A stretch of 64,000 nt of DNA, from contig JBAMJV010000832.1 of the NCBI GenBank assembly GCA_037951105.1, forward strand, positions 62,001 through 126,000, written 5' to 3'. The notes under the pieces are model-generated. The model had not been told where the DNA came from. It was given only the letters and a program-made list of their open reading frames with translations, and searched no databases. The first letter of the stretch is position 1. Every line of letters starts with the position of its first letter. This document shows positions 43,401 to 54,563 of the stretch, piece after piece. Both the position numbers and the translations under genes were made by a program. Source of the DNA: Echinarachnius parma. Its lineage: Eukaryota > Echinodermata > Echinoidea > Clypeasteroida > Echinarachniidae.

Positions 43401-43530
43401 ATACAAAGTACACCTCGCCATCGCATCCCTCTCTCCCTCAATACTCTCTCTCTGTCAATCTCTCGTTTTTCTTTTATTCAGGTTTAAGCCCCGGAAACAA
43501 GGAGGACGCTATAGAGTGTTCTTTCACTGA
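37437..43530 (+). CDS. Membrane-anchored Smr-domain protein
   Basis: Coding exons 37485-37746, 39575-39733, 41535-41817 and 43482-43530 join in phase (1, 1, 2) to give 250 codons plus stop. The N-terminus is MPWPWWGW and a hydrophobic segment (about residues 8-27), then a Cys cluster CGYCFCCRC suited to palmitoylation. A polar linker leads to a C-terminal Smr domain of about 80 residues with VDLHGLSVRNAM and IITGRGLHSKGGVPKIKP. Smr domains of MutS2 and N4BP2 type bind or nick nucleic acid through the LDLHG and TGRG motifs. That this one faces the cytosol on a membrane is inference. An acceptor at 37436 suggests a further 5' untranslated exon. Confidence 0.85.
37485..37746 (+). CDS. Smr protein exon 1: start, membrane segment, Cys cluster
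   Basis: ATG at 37485 lies 48 bases after a strong acceptor (TTTCTGCCAG). The frame encodes WFIVACACLAGVALLTCGYC, then FCCRCLPP and a polar region ending KMKWPSG at donor G|GTAAAT. The open frame extends upstream to 37272 but across the acceptor, so the later ATG is preferred. Confidence 0.8.
38340..39456. mobile_element. hAT-like non-autonomous element, copy B, 8-bp target duplication
   Basis: The same family as 31912-33030, in the opposite orientation, 1117 bases long. GTGTATAG at 38332-38339 and 39457-39464 is an exact target duplication. It lies in the first intron of the Smr gene. Confidence 0.93.
39575..39733 (+). CDS. Smr protein exon 2, related to exon 1
   Basis: Acceptor CCATGCAG and donor G|GTAACT enclose GTSDDHYNQYGTFTGRGRET through PAQEIRSPSG. 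Its end and the intron after it resemble those of exon 1, so it looks like a duplicate. It encodes a polar, probably disordered linker. Confidence 0.75.
40225..41235. mobile_element. Inverted-repeat element with a nested insertion
   Basis: AGGGTGACTCAATTAAAAA opens and the inverted TTTTTAATTTAGTCACCCT closes it. Long arms such as CAACATGC/GCATGTTG and TTGACTATTTGAT pair inward. A 402-base insert (40768-41169) separates a 12-base direct duplication, GATATGTGTTGT. Confidence 0.8.
41441..41485 (+). pseudogene. Third, decayed copy of the duplicated Smr exon
   Basis: GGGCCGCAAGACAGGGTTGT with CTGTA resembles the GGCCGCGAGACAGGATCGAC with TGTA of exon 2. The frame and splice sites around it are not maintained. 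Confidence 0.5.
41535..41817 (+). CDS. Smr protein exon 3 (Smr domain)
   Basis: After ACAATTTCAG it encodes VPAKRRELPVIPAGH, then YERELDQEREVDLHGLSVRN and IITGRGLHSKGGVPKIKPAV up to SSYRDR, with donor AG|GTACGA. The two Smr signature motifs are intact. Confidence 0.95.
42320..42800. mobile_element. Inverted, diverged copy of the 1364-1930 MITE family
   Basis: It keeps blocks such as ATCATTATTTCAACCAAACA, with GAGCATGGCGGAGTTATAAC further right, in reverse orientation to 1364-1930, and ends near ACTACCTCTTTAA. It lies in the last intron of the Smr gene. Confidence 0.65.
43482..43530 (+). CDS. Smr protein exon 4 (C-terminus)
   Basis: After a strong pyrimidine tract and TTCAG it finishes the split Arg codon and encodes FKPRKQGGRYRVFFH then TGA. 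A short basic piece ending in a hydrophobic strand is usual for the end of an Smr fold. Confidence 0.85.
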
Positions 43531-43573
43531 CAAGTATGACGACATTTCCGTACATCACATCGCAAGGATAACG

Positions 43574-44650
43574 TATGTATGTGTGTATGTATGTATGTAT
43601 GTGTGTATGTATGTATGTATACTCCGCAAAAAAGGAAACTGGACACTTGTATAAGACAAAATATTTCATATACATTTACGATAGAATATATGATATTGTA
43701 TATCAAATTAAAGATAAAATGACCCTCTTCAATATCGGGATAAAATCTAGATGAAATCATTCATGCATGACTTGTCACGGTCAATTAACCACAGCAAGGT
43801 CTGTTTTCAAAAATAGCAAAAATGGAACATCCACTCAACCATATAATTGTTGATAAGCATTATCTAAAACGCTATATTCATGACATGACATAATTTGTCA
43901 TTACAAATGTAACCTTTTCTATCTTCATCTCAATAAAAAGTATATATGAAGACAAATTGTGAACGTTACAGGTATTATTTTCATCCAAATGTAACATACT
44001 GGAGAATTTCATGGAAAAGGTTTATTAGTCGAAACCACAGTTTGTGCCCTTATTTCAGCATGAAAAATGATATAAATTCTTCTCAAGAATTCTACCGTAG
44101 TCTAAAGATGTTAAAAACCTGATCTCATCCTTGGTCAAACAGTTGGGCAGTCTTTAACATGTCATTTCTCTAGGTAAATAATGGTTTAAATTGCAGGGTA
44201 CACATGAAACAGACAAGCTTTATGCCTCAAAGACAGACCAGTATGTTGATGCTATCATAACCTGGCCCTGTTTGTATTGAAAATTTTGTATTTTCAGAGT
44301 TTGTTCAGAACAATAACGTTAAATAATGTCATAATTTACTTGCCCCGCACATCTTGTTTTAAGTTATTTAAGTTATACGCTTACTATCATTTCAATCGAA
44401 TGGCGTGGTCCTCCATGGTTTTTGCTATTTTTGAAAACAGACCTTGCTATTGTTAATTGACCATGGCATTTCATGCATGAACGATTACACCTTAAATGTA
44501 TACCTTGCATGTAGAGGACTAAATTTCCTTTAATTTGATATATGATAATGTACAATTTATCGTACATAAATATGAAATATTTCAACTTATACGAGTGTCC
44601 AGTTTCTTTTTTTGCGGAGTATATGTATGTATGTATGTATGTATGTATGC
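43574..44650 (+). repeat. (GTAT)n microsatellite split by an insertion
   Basis: GTAT/TATG repeats run from 43574 to 43620 and resume at 44621-44650, interrupted by the mariner-like element between them. Confidence 0.85.
43622..44619. mobile_element. Mariner-like foldback element, 998-bp copy
   Basis: CTCCGCAAAAAAGGAAACTG and the inverted CAGTTTCTTTTTTTGCGGAG form the ends and TA flanks each side. The arms pair over at least 200 bases. It is the simpler relative of 28586-30191. No transposase frame is present. Confidence 0.85.
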
Positions 44651-44982
44651 TAGCCAAGTTAACTTTGCCACTCGGTGCAAACACATTTGGTCTATTCCCA
44701 TTTCGCATTCTACCACAATATGACAAGGATTGTGGATAAGGATCATAGAAGCAAGGGCTATGGGGCTGCAGCCCCCCCCCCCCCCCCCGATAGTTTTGAA
44801 AACGGCAATATCTGGGTAAAGGGCGCCTCAAATTCGGTCAAAAACCTAGGGTTAGTTTTGGGCAAACTCGTTCGTTTAAAGATTAAAGATTTAAAGATTA
44901 AAGTCTATAAATTGTCTAAATTAAGTCCTTCCATCGGTCGATTGTTGTGATGGCCGTCTCCTTCCTCAAGGGCCAGGTCCTC

Positions 44983-45090
44983 ATCGGATCGGTGTAGTCC
45001 ACTCCCCCGCAATCCAAGATCGGATCGGTGTAGTCCACTCCCCCGCAATCCAAGATCGGATCGGTGTAGTCCACTCCCCCGCAATCCAAG
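44983..45090 (+). repeat. 36-bp tandem repeat, three exact copies
   Basis: The unit starts ATCGGATCGGTGTAGTCCAC and ends CAATCCAAG. The copies are identical and directly adjacent. Confidence 0.95.
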
Positions 45091-45239
45091 ATTTGGTCTG
45101 TTGTTAAACCGCAGTTATCTTTTTACCTTCTCGATGCAAATTAACAACCTGTTTTGCAACAATACAAAATGCAACACTATATTCGTTTGTGTTAATCACA
45201 AATTTGAACAGGTATCTAAATGGATATTATAGATGATAA

Positions 45240-45690
45240 TAGTATAATATTACCATGTTTGTATGTATGGAATACTTGCATGGGGAATGCACATGCAACT
45301 CATATTAGGAAAGTAAATTTATTACAAAAGCGTGCAATCCCTATAATGTGCCGTTCTTCTTTCTTCCCCATACAAACCCACTTTTAAAAAATGTTGAATG
45401 TTATTGATATGTACAATTATCAATGTGCAATATTTATGTTCCAGTGCTATTTACAAATTCTTCCTAAATCCCTTTTAAAGCTGTTCATTCTAACTTGTTG
45501 TATGCACCATAACACCATTATAGTACTAGAAATGCTGAGAATTTTCACTTGCCACTTGTACATACAACTAAATATAAACGTACAGTAATATACAATGGAC
45601 CTAGATTATGGAGTACTATACCTCGTGCAATACGTGAATTTAATTGTGTTAACATTTTAAAATGTAAATACAAAAAATAGTTGATGGACC
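45240..45690 (+). pseudogene. LINE 3' end remnant
   Basis: Fragments in changing frames resemble the region after the reverse transcriptase of non-LTR elements: PHTNPLLKNVECYWYVQLS, then RTVIYNGPRLWSTIPRAIRE with FNCVNILKCKYKK. Stops and frameshifts show it is dead. Confidence 0.6.
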
Positions 45691-45786
45691 AATATTTATG
45701 CTAGCTAAAGATCTCAATGGTTGTGAAATTCATTATGATATTGTACATGTATTTGGTATTAGCTTTTATCCGTTATTTTAGCTTAA

Positions 45787-46203
45787 AGGGATCTAGTAAT
45801 TTTGTTGACATGTGCAAAAAGTGATAAATGGTTGGTACATAATATATGAACATATATGTACATACATGTATATCATTGTTATCTGATATGTCCACAGGGT
45901 ATTGTGTGAAAATTGTGTGAAAAGTCAAATGGACGTTATATGGCCGAGTAATGAGCAAAAATGCAAAGTGATATTCACTTACTCATTGCACTCATTTTGT
46001 ACACGGTTTACGTGGTCCAGTGGATAATTTAACATCTGAACACTTCAATCGTTAATATCTTTTTAACGAAAGGTAAATTTGAAAAACCGAAACCTGTCCC
46101 ATACATGCTTTTATTGTTAATACGAATACAACAAGGTGAGAGAACCGCTAGAATTCCGATTTGATTTTGAGGATTTTGACAATGTTACTAATTATAAGTC
46201 CCT
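45787..46203. mobile_element. TTAA-flanked MITE
   Basis: AGGGATCTAGTAA at the left and TTACTAATTATAAGTCCCT at the right are inverted, and TTAA flanks both sides exactly, a piggyBac-type duplication. It is the same family as 22167-22502. Confidence 0.75.
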
Positions 46204-46394
46204 TTAAATATATGTAGTAATTGTGTGATACTTGTATACTGCTTTTTACCCTGTTTGTTTTGTTTTGCTTGACAAAAATAAACTAAACTGAACTGAATTT
46301 ACCATGATGGAATTTTCACACATCACTTAGTAGACATGTCAGATCACAGAAAAAAACACATTTTACCAATTCGTCGTCAACAACGTAACTAGAT

Positions 46395-46690
46395 AATAAT
46401 AATATATAGCTTTTATATAGCGCCATGTATCTAGTTGCCTATTCAGAGGCGCATTATTACCCTTGGTCATCAGGTACAGTTCAAACCCGCACAATTATCT
46501 TGTGCACCATCTCAACTCCCAGGGGAGCATACTAGCCCAAGCTGCCCAACGGGCGCTGAAGGCTAATTAACACCCGACCAAGTACCCATTTATACTCCTG
46601 GGTAGAGAGCAGCAATGTGGATTAATTGTCTTGCTGAAGGACAAACGGAGATCCCTTTGAGCACATTGAAATTCTATGCAAGTCTTAATA
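46395..46690. mobile_element. SINE body without a tRNA head
   Basis: It shares TATATAGCGCC, then CTGGGTAGAGAGCAGCAATG and TCTTGCTGAAGGACAAACG with the SINE at 63350-63665. The promoter part is missing. Confidence 0.6.
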
Positions 46691-46749
46691 ACGGTTTTCA
46701 TTTGTTATTTCATATTAGTTATTTCATATGTTAAAAAAACTTGAGAATG

Positions 46750-47225
46750 GTTGATAATATACGCAATCTTGTGCAAAAAGTAAATTATATAACAATATTC
46801 ATAGTTTCAAACTTGGTATATTGTAAAGTTTGTATTTGTTTTTGTAATTATTACAATTTGTATATAATTTGTATATACATTCATGTAAAGTGTCTACTAG
46901 GGTGTTGTGTGTGTTTAACAATAATACGCAATTTTATGCAAAAAGTAAATTATATAACAATATTCATAGTTTCAAACTTGGTATATTGTAAAGTTTGTAT
47001 TTGTTTTTGTAATTATTACAATTTGTATATAATTTGTATATACATTCATGTAAAGTGTCTACTAGGGTGTTGTGTGTGTATAACAATATACGCAATTTTA
47101 TGCAAAAAGTAAATTATATAACAATATTCATAGTTTCAAACTTGGTACATGTATTGTAAAGTTCGTATTTTTTTTTTTTATTATTACAATTTGTATATAC
47201 ATTCATGCAAATTTTCTACTAGGGT
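46750..47225 (+). repeat. Tandem repeat of about 165 bp, three copies
   Basis: TACGCAATxTTxTGCAAAAAGTAAATTATATAAC and following sequence recurs near 46758, 46925 and 47088. The first two copies are nearly identical and the third is more diverged. Confidence 0.9.
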
Positions 47226-48258
47226 GTCATTTGTGCGTGTCTGTGTATATGTGAGAATGCGCGTGATCTGTATTAGTTATACTTTGTATGTTTAACTTTA
47301 TATGCATATTTAAGGGCCATTTTTTTTGTTTACAAGCTTTGCTTTCCTAATGCTCCGAACCATAAAAGAGTGTGTTCATGTCTTAATTTCTGCGATTTGT
47401 TGTATTGTTTTTATGGTTAAATAGATGAAATGAATGTAATGGTATAATGGACGAGTATGTGTGACAAATTGAGTGGACTGTTCGTAAAAATTGATCGTCC
47501 AAAGACGAAATTGAAGCTGGCATAGGCACACATTAAGAACAAGCTTTCCAACTATATTATGTGAACGGTCATAAAGTAATATTAGAGATATGAACGCTCA
47601 AACTTGAATTCCGGAACTTTTTGTGAGGGGCTTATATAAAAATGTGCCATACACGTATCTACCGTTGGCATGGCTAGTCAAATACTGCTCCAGATACGAG
47701 TGCTTTGCTACCCTCAACGGTTGACTATAATTGCTTCTTCTCGGCGATTATGCGAAGAAATAAGGCCCAGTCACACCACCAAACCAAACCCGTATTGACA
47801 CCAAACCGACAAATTTGGGGATGTTTAGGGTGATGTCGATTAGGTAATAATATTATTCATATGTTATTATTATGTATTTCTCTCATTATTGTATGTTTAT
47901 TAACAAAACGAAATGTATTCCTCGTGATTTCGTTTTAGCTATTTTGATGTTTGTAAATATCGTTGGATTTTATTGTACACACCACTGCAATTCAGCTGCT
48001 GGTAGCTACCATTGTGACGTTTTGTTTTGTTGAATAAAATACCATTATTATTATTAGGTGGCGGCCGAATATGTTTTTTGGGGTAAACCAAAGAAATGTT
48101 TGGGATTGTGTCGGTTTGTATTCAGCGCTCAAATTCCGTGTACATTCGGCATTTAGACACACAACCAGACCGTAACACAAACCGACACCAGAACGAACCC
48201 AAATCGACACTAAACCGAACCTAAATCAACGGTCGGTTTTAGTCCGGTCTCTTATCAA

Positions 48259-49330
48259 CACTCTAAATTACAAGGATTTAAAATTACATCTATTCGATTT
48301 ACTTTTAAATCTTTCTTCGGCTGTGGTTAGTGACCAGCCGATCATGATTTAAAATAAATCTTTTGTTGGATTTTAAAAATATAAATCCAGATAGATTAAA
48401 AATTAAGCCCTTTTGGATTTGTTTTATACATTTTTTAAAGCTTATTTTTCACTCTTTGAGGGATTGAAGCAAGGGTTATTTCAATCTTATTGGGATTAAA
48501 ACTTTTTTAATCCATAAAGGATTTAAAATTTAATAAATCCAGTTGAACTGAAATTAAATCTATTAGATTAACTTTTAAATCTTTCTTCGGCTGTGGTTAG
48601 TGATCATGATTTAAAATAAATCTTTTGTTGGATTAACAAAATATAAATCCAGATAGATTAAAAATTAAGCCCTTTTGGATTTGTTCTATAAATCCTTTTA
48701 GCTTATTTTTCACTCTTCGAGGGATTGAAACAAGGGTTCTTTTAATCTTATTAGGATTAAAACTTGTTGAATCCACCTTAGCTATAGCCTCTCACTGCCT
48801 CGTCAGCCCGCTCAGCTCACGGCGTCGTGATGCTCTCTCAACGCGAGGCGCTCGCGCGGCACCGAGCCCTAGCTTGAGTTGCTGTATCGCAAACCGTCAT
48901 CTCCTTCCCTAAAACCTAACCTACAGCCACACAGGCTCCTAACAGCGACCACACATGTCTTACAAACTAATATTCTGACTATAATTAATGGCCACACAGG
49001 CAAATAATAATGTTCCACACAGGAGAAAAGCACATTTTAAGGACTTCTTCCGACAAAACCGCCATGTTGGCCACGGGTGCGAAAACTTAGCTTCAGAATA
49101 CCGCAGTAGGTCACGTGTGAAATATCACTGTTCTCATTCGTCAAATTTCCGATAACCTGGCGTTATTTTCTAATCCTTTGATGGATTGGAAATCACACCT
49201 TGGCCTTCGATTAACAATTGTTTTCGCGCGACTTTTTAAGTCTTCATAGATTTACAAATAATCTAAGTGTATTTATATTTGTTTTAATCCAAGCTACGAT
49301 TTAGATTTTAAATCCCTGTAATTTAGAGTG
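48259..49330. mobile_element. Long inverted-repeat element (CACTCTAAATTAC ends), larger copy
   Basis: CACTCTAAATTACAAGGATT and the inverted CCCTGTAATTTAGAGTG form the ends. The interior includes an internally repeated block (TTTAAATCTTTCTTCGGCTG twice) and a GC-rich part near 48780-48890. A smaller, inverted relative is at 59712-60455. Confidence 0.8.
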
Positions 49331-49444
49331 AAGGTTCTCTTGGGTTCAAAGCGGATTGGGTTCGGACTCTCAACTTTGGGGGATTCTTTCAAACACGCTA
49401 CAAAATAATCAAATTCGACCACCAGACAGACACACACACACATA

Positions 49445-49802
49445 CTTGTAGGAGCCGTCAAACGGGGATAATTTCTATAACACCTTCAAACGGGGATATG
49501 CCTGTATTTTCAATGATTTTTGGCTTATCCCCGGTTTGCCGGTGTGTAAACATGTACATGATGCCCAATGGGGGGTTTACACATACACACACACTCACTT
49601 ATACTCACACTCTACATATATGTAAAATGGGCAAAAAAGGGATATCTTTCAAAAATCAAAATAACATACAGTACAGCGCTTAAGACGATTCATGAAGCAC
49701 TATATGGGCTGTTCGGAAAACGGGGATATGCCCGGTGTAAGGAATATCCCCGTTTGCCGGTGTGTACACCCGTGTGTATCCCCGTTTGCCGGTCCTTACA
49801 AG
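49445..49802. mobile_element. Inverted-repeat element in a CA microsatellite
   Basis: CTTGTAGGAGCCGTCAAACG with GGGATA opens and TATCCCCGTTTGCCGGTCCT with TACAAG closes it. CAAACGGGGATA words recur inside. CA repeats flank both sides. Confidence 0.7.
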
Positions 49803-52611
49803 TGCGCACACACACACACACACATATATATTATACACATGCATATACGCATACAATAATTTACATTGATATACGCCCTTTGAGTAAGTATAACAATATT
49901 TTATTGCAAGTAAATGTCGATGAAGTCCAAATGTACAAGAGTCATAACATCCATAATCATATCAATGTACATGTTTTTTTGTAAATCATCACTCTAGACT
50001 ATACAATCGCGGAAACTACTATCTCAAGTTTAATTTGTATATCCTTATATATATTATTTATTTTTATTATTATTTTTGCATTGCCAAATCTTGCCAAAAA
50101 ATACGAATGTAATGTTTCTATCACCTATTACTTATTTGTATCAAGAATGATTAGCTTATTATATTGCTTATAAAGCTTGAGTGTAACAAACCCACCATTA
50201 TGTGTATGGGTGTGTTTTGTTTGATTTGACCCCCTTCACTTACCCATCTGTGTGACGTATTATGTTTGCATCTTTCACAATATAATATTATTTGTTATAG
50301 ATTATTTCATGGTAAAACACAACTGTATACCTACATTATGTTTACGTTCCGTTATGATGTTGGTTATACTAATGCAAGCTTGCTTGTAAATTGTAATAAA
50401 AGGAACATATTTCCTGACCTTCAAGTATCGGTTTTCAAGATATCGGTCTTCCGGATTCTCCCTCTCTTTTTCTTTTCTTTCAGAATTAATCATGAAATGT
50501 ATTTGCAATTAGAAGCGTAATTAATTATGCTAGATTACTTTAGTTCACCTTATATGTTTGCTAAAATATTTTGATTCTTATTTTTGTTGAATGATTGTAA
50601 ATATGGAAACATGCAGAAATAAAAACTACAACTGAAACTGAAGTATCAAAAAATTGATAGTAAATAATATTCCTCATCTTCAATAACAAAGAAACGCCTA
50701 ATGCAATTATTTCGGAAGTTTGAAATCAGTTATATGAGAGGGACAACAATTACAAAGTAGGATTATGTATTGTTACTATGAACTATTTGAAAATAAAAGG
50801 CAACTATATTCCAAACAAGATATAATAATATAAAAATCTTAAACTAATAAGATGATTGCTAAAAAGTGTTGTAATAATCAGAAGAAGAATCGTTCGTTGA
50901 TTTTCAGGTCTTTAATACTGCAAACGAGTAGGCTAATCAACATTAACATACAGAACACATCACACTATACAATCGAATATACATTACTGGAAATGGTAAT
51001 AAGGAAATAGGGTTATCAATACAATAGATTAAATTGCATTTACTACAATTTTGCAAATTAAACAAACAAACTATATTTGTATACATTCCGTACAATTTTG
51101 TACAATACCAAATTTAATCAGAAATATAAGAACAACTGAGTTTGATTTGTTTAATTTATTCAAGAAGAACCCAAAACCCTTATTTAGCAGCTCTGCATTC
51201 ATTGTCACTTTTTAATGTCACGGTTTCTCACTTCTATAACTGAAAACACATCTGAAATTAAATTAATTTGTTGGATTATAACTACAAAAAGTACACACAT
51301 ACAAACGTATAATTTATTTCAGACTCGTATTATATCTTTTAAGGCTGAAATAAAATTATGTTAGCCAGGGGATTTAACACACTACATATAATTCCAGATT
51401 TAGTCAATGTGTTAAATACAGTCTACGGACTAAATAAATAACGTCAGTTGATGCGATTAAACCCATAGTCGAATGTATCTCTAAATCGGAACCAATGGGT
51501 TTTTTTTTTTTAAGGAATCGACGTGCAAATCACTTCATAACCGTAATTCTATCAGTAAAGACACGCTGGTATAAATACAGTTTAACCAAATGAAGTATAA
51601 GTAAGCACTCTATTAAGATTAAATGAGAAACTGCATTCCTGTATATACAGTGTCAAAATGATATGGCTTCTTGCTAAATGAAAGACGCCAGGTATATACG
51701 TTTCATAGAAAACAGAATAACACAACAATCTGAACGAAAATAAAGAGGCAGTTTACCGAATTCAGCTCTGTACCCATAAAAATAACCATTAAAGTGATCC
51801 ATTGACTTGATCAAATTCACCCTAATCACTTGGAACTTTTCAACTTCTCTCGTATACCTTTTTTGTTAGCTTATACGGTAACAGAAGTATGAAATGTGCT
51901 TAGATTTGTTTGAACGTCTCCGTAAGCGTTTCAGAAAGCTTTTCGATCGTAGACAAATGTATTTCTACTCGGATTGTCAATTGTCCATAGTGTCCGAATT
52001 CGGATACTTCAGGCGAACAAACGGGGATACAATCAATTTTCACCATTTTTTACTAGGTAAACATTGTTCCTTTTCTATAAAAGTATCACATCATTCCAAA
52101 TAATTCAGAAGAATCCTACGATGATATTGGTATATTATTGAAGTCTCAAATATAACTTTTGGCAAAATCTTACAAAGTTAATGGATCACTTTACAGATGT
52201 ATATAGGAGAAGTTTAATTCGATGTGGCGACATCTTACTGATAGAGGGGTAAATGGGACAACTTGCTGTATTACTAAACTGCAAACTAACGAAATGAGTG
52301 TCCGAAACGTACACTTATTGCAATTCGATAATTAACAAGAATTTCAAATAAATAGTAATTGATAATTGATTTCCAGTTAAGAAAACATGATTAACATAAT
52401 CAAACTTTGTCAGAAAAACGAATCTGATGGTACAGTAATGGACTTTGCCGTTTATTGCATGAATCTGGATCTAAATTATTATATTGTTAAAAAGATAACA
52501 TAAGTATTGTAAGTTCATAAATATTTCGAATTAATCATACACCTAAAGGAAGCTGACTCGATACAAATGAAATATATATATTCATGAGAAAGTTGCGAAG
52601 ATAAATTAGGC

Positions 52612-52693
52612 TTTGGAAGGACTCGAACTCGCGACCGTCGGGTTGCTATACAGACTGGTGTTCTAAATCACTGAGCTAGAAACTGCTCTACAC
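52612..52693 (-). ncRNA. tRNA-like SINE head
   Basis: On the minus strand a box A-like TAGCTCAGTGATTTAGAACA is followed by GCGAGTTCGAGTCCTT, a box B-like motif, at a spacing like that of a tRNA. The stems are imperfect, so a SINE or tRNA pseudogene is more likely than a working tRNA. Confidence 0.5.
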
Positions 52694-53561
52694 AAGTAGT
52701 AGTTTAAGTCCTGCCTACGCTTTTCAATACATTTGCTAATCGAATGTAAATAAAATGACTGTGAAATCATCATTATGTTTTATCGTCAAAATCATTTGTA
52801 GGAAGCACGCGAATGGTAGTTTGTATCATAATGCACTTCATCAAATAAAATACAATTTATATTAAAACAAAAACACATTTACGAATTATTTTTTTTAAAC
52901 AAAAAAAAGACAAACGCCATATATTCCATACAAAATATATTACATTCAAATAAAATTCAAATTCACATATTTAATTGATTATGTTATGTTCATGTAGAGT
53001 TTAGAAATTAAAATATATATTACAGCTTGTTTATAAGTATGCCCGTTAACCTGATTTAGATAGCCATGAAACCTTTATATCGCTTTCGACAAAGCTTACT
53101 ATGAATATAAAATACATTTAATTGTCTTCTGGAAAAAATCTTTGTCTCTGTTCACGCTAAATATAATGACTTCTTATCACGGGGTCATTAGACCCATCCC
53201 GAGTCTATGTCACTCAGCATTTTATTAAGACATATTTCATCTGCATGTCTGATCCCATCCCGGGAGTACAATGGCGACATTGACAGCCTGTTGCTAGTAT
53301 GCTTCCCAGGCAGTTGGGATGGTGCGAGAGATAACTGTATACATGTTTGAACTGTATGCAATGCACGAACAGGGGTGATAATACCGGCCATGATATTCCA
53401 GAGATCTAAGAGCCTCACACAAACAACTATGAGAAAATAATGCGAGAACTAACTAGAAGATCATGTTGCAAACCAACTACATGCTCTTAAGTGCCGATGA
53501 ATTTGACATTTCCTTTCACTATACTTCATGTCAACCAATGACTTCATTTAAACCAATAATG

Positions 53562-53717
53562 GTCCTTGATTCGTTGATTTTAAACTTGGCGCTCTACGCG
53601 GTACGGGCGTTAACCAATCAGCGCAAAAGTTTGTCATCGTTCTTAGCATGGCTCGTGCCGATTGGATAACACCCTTAACGTGTAGAGCGCCAAATTTCAA
53701 ATCAACGAATCAAGGAC
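53562..53717. mobile_element. 156-bp palindromic MITE
   Basis: GTCCTTGATTCGTTGATTTT and the inverted AAATCAACGAATCAAGGAC are followed inward by matching GGCGCTCTAC/GTAGAGCGCC blocks. Confidence 0.85.
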
Positions 53718-54374
53718 AACCCGGTGAAATTCCGTGGTGACTTGTCACTGCCGATCACCGTATGTAGTCACTTCTATTTTCGCCCCGATATGAATTCGAA
53801 CAATCGCGAAACAGGCAGCCTGAAACGGGGCGCTTGCTCCTTCTCTCCAGACTTACTTAAACCCCTTTATACGCCGATTCGTGTATCACTTATAGAGCCG
53901 ATGTTGCGACTACCCTGTTATAGGGTCAAATTATAGAGTTGAGACGATCCTTGCATATTTATGTCCAGTCTTTCCTATCATCGCCCTGTAATGTCCGCCG
54001 TATTCTAGGGGCTCCCGGATATGCCGGAAGGTTTAGGAGACAACCATTAGAATCAGCCGCACAGCGGGCACGTTGTCGCCGTTTTCTTGGTAAAGGTTTC
54101 TCAGTAAAATCATCACACATACTGATCGTCTTCATTTTTAACAACGGAAATCTAACCCAAAACCATTTTTTGCGTCAGTTCGCGAAAGTCATTCCCACGT
54201 AGATCGTTCAGTCTTTGCAGTATCAGTCAAGCTCACAGATAAACTAGTGACGAGACAACCCATGATCAAGCGGTCTTTATCGTGTATATCGACTCCCTTA
54301 TGATGATAGGTTAGAGTCAGTCACTGTCTATCAACTTCCCAACAATTGGGGAGACTATGTGACAAGATGATGAA

Positions 54375-54563
54375 CTAAGATACGTTGAACTCCTTCCCGT
54401 TTATGGCCCAATCTTCGTAGCAACAGATGAGTTCTTTGAAGAAATCGACTGCCAGGGGCGCTTCGAAGATGATGGCGACGTTGCCGATGAAGATGGCGCA
54501 GAGGTAGATGATGAGGAAGATGCGATCGATTACCATGGCCAGGAACGTCCAATCGTTCCGCTC
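54375..54563 (-). CDS. nAChR-like final exon with M4
   Basis: After CTTTATCAG it encodes ERNDWTFLAMVIDRIFLIIY, then LCAIFIGNVAIIFEAPLAVD and ends GKEFNVS with a TAG stop. The W..xAMVIDR.FL motif leading into M4 is typical of the family. Confidence 0.95.
   Translation of the reverse strand, partial: ERNDWTFLAMVIDRIFLIIYLCAIFIGNVAIIFEAPLAVDFFKELICCYEDWAINGKEFNVS

Larger units (their letters stand above)
43531..54374. other. Intergenic region with repeats
   Basis: No gene is recognised. Features named separately cover about half. 46210-46380, 47230-48255 and 50000-53560 are AT-rich with nothing I can identify, apart from a SINE-like block near 52612-52693 and repeat ends near 51793 and 52194. 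Confidence 0.5.

Noticed and set aside
44373-44831. 152-codon minus-strand open frame
   Set aside because: It crosses the end of the mariner-like element, a microsatellite and a poly-C tract, so it cannot be a gene.
44983-45090. 36-bp repeats that recall a CRISPR array
   Set aside because: The copies are directly adjacent without spacers, and the context is an animal genome; it is a simple tandem repeat.
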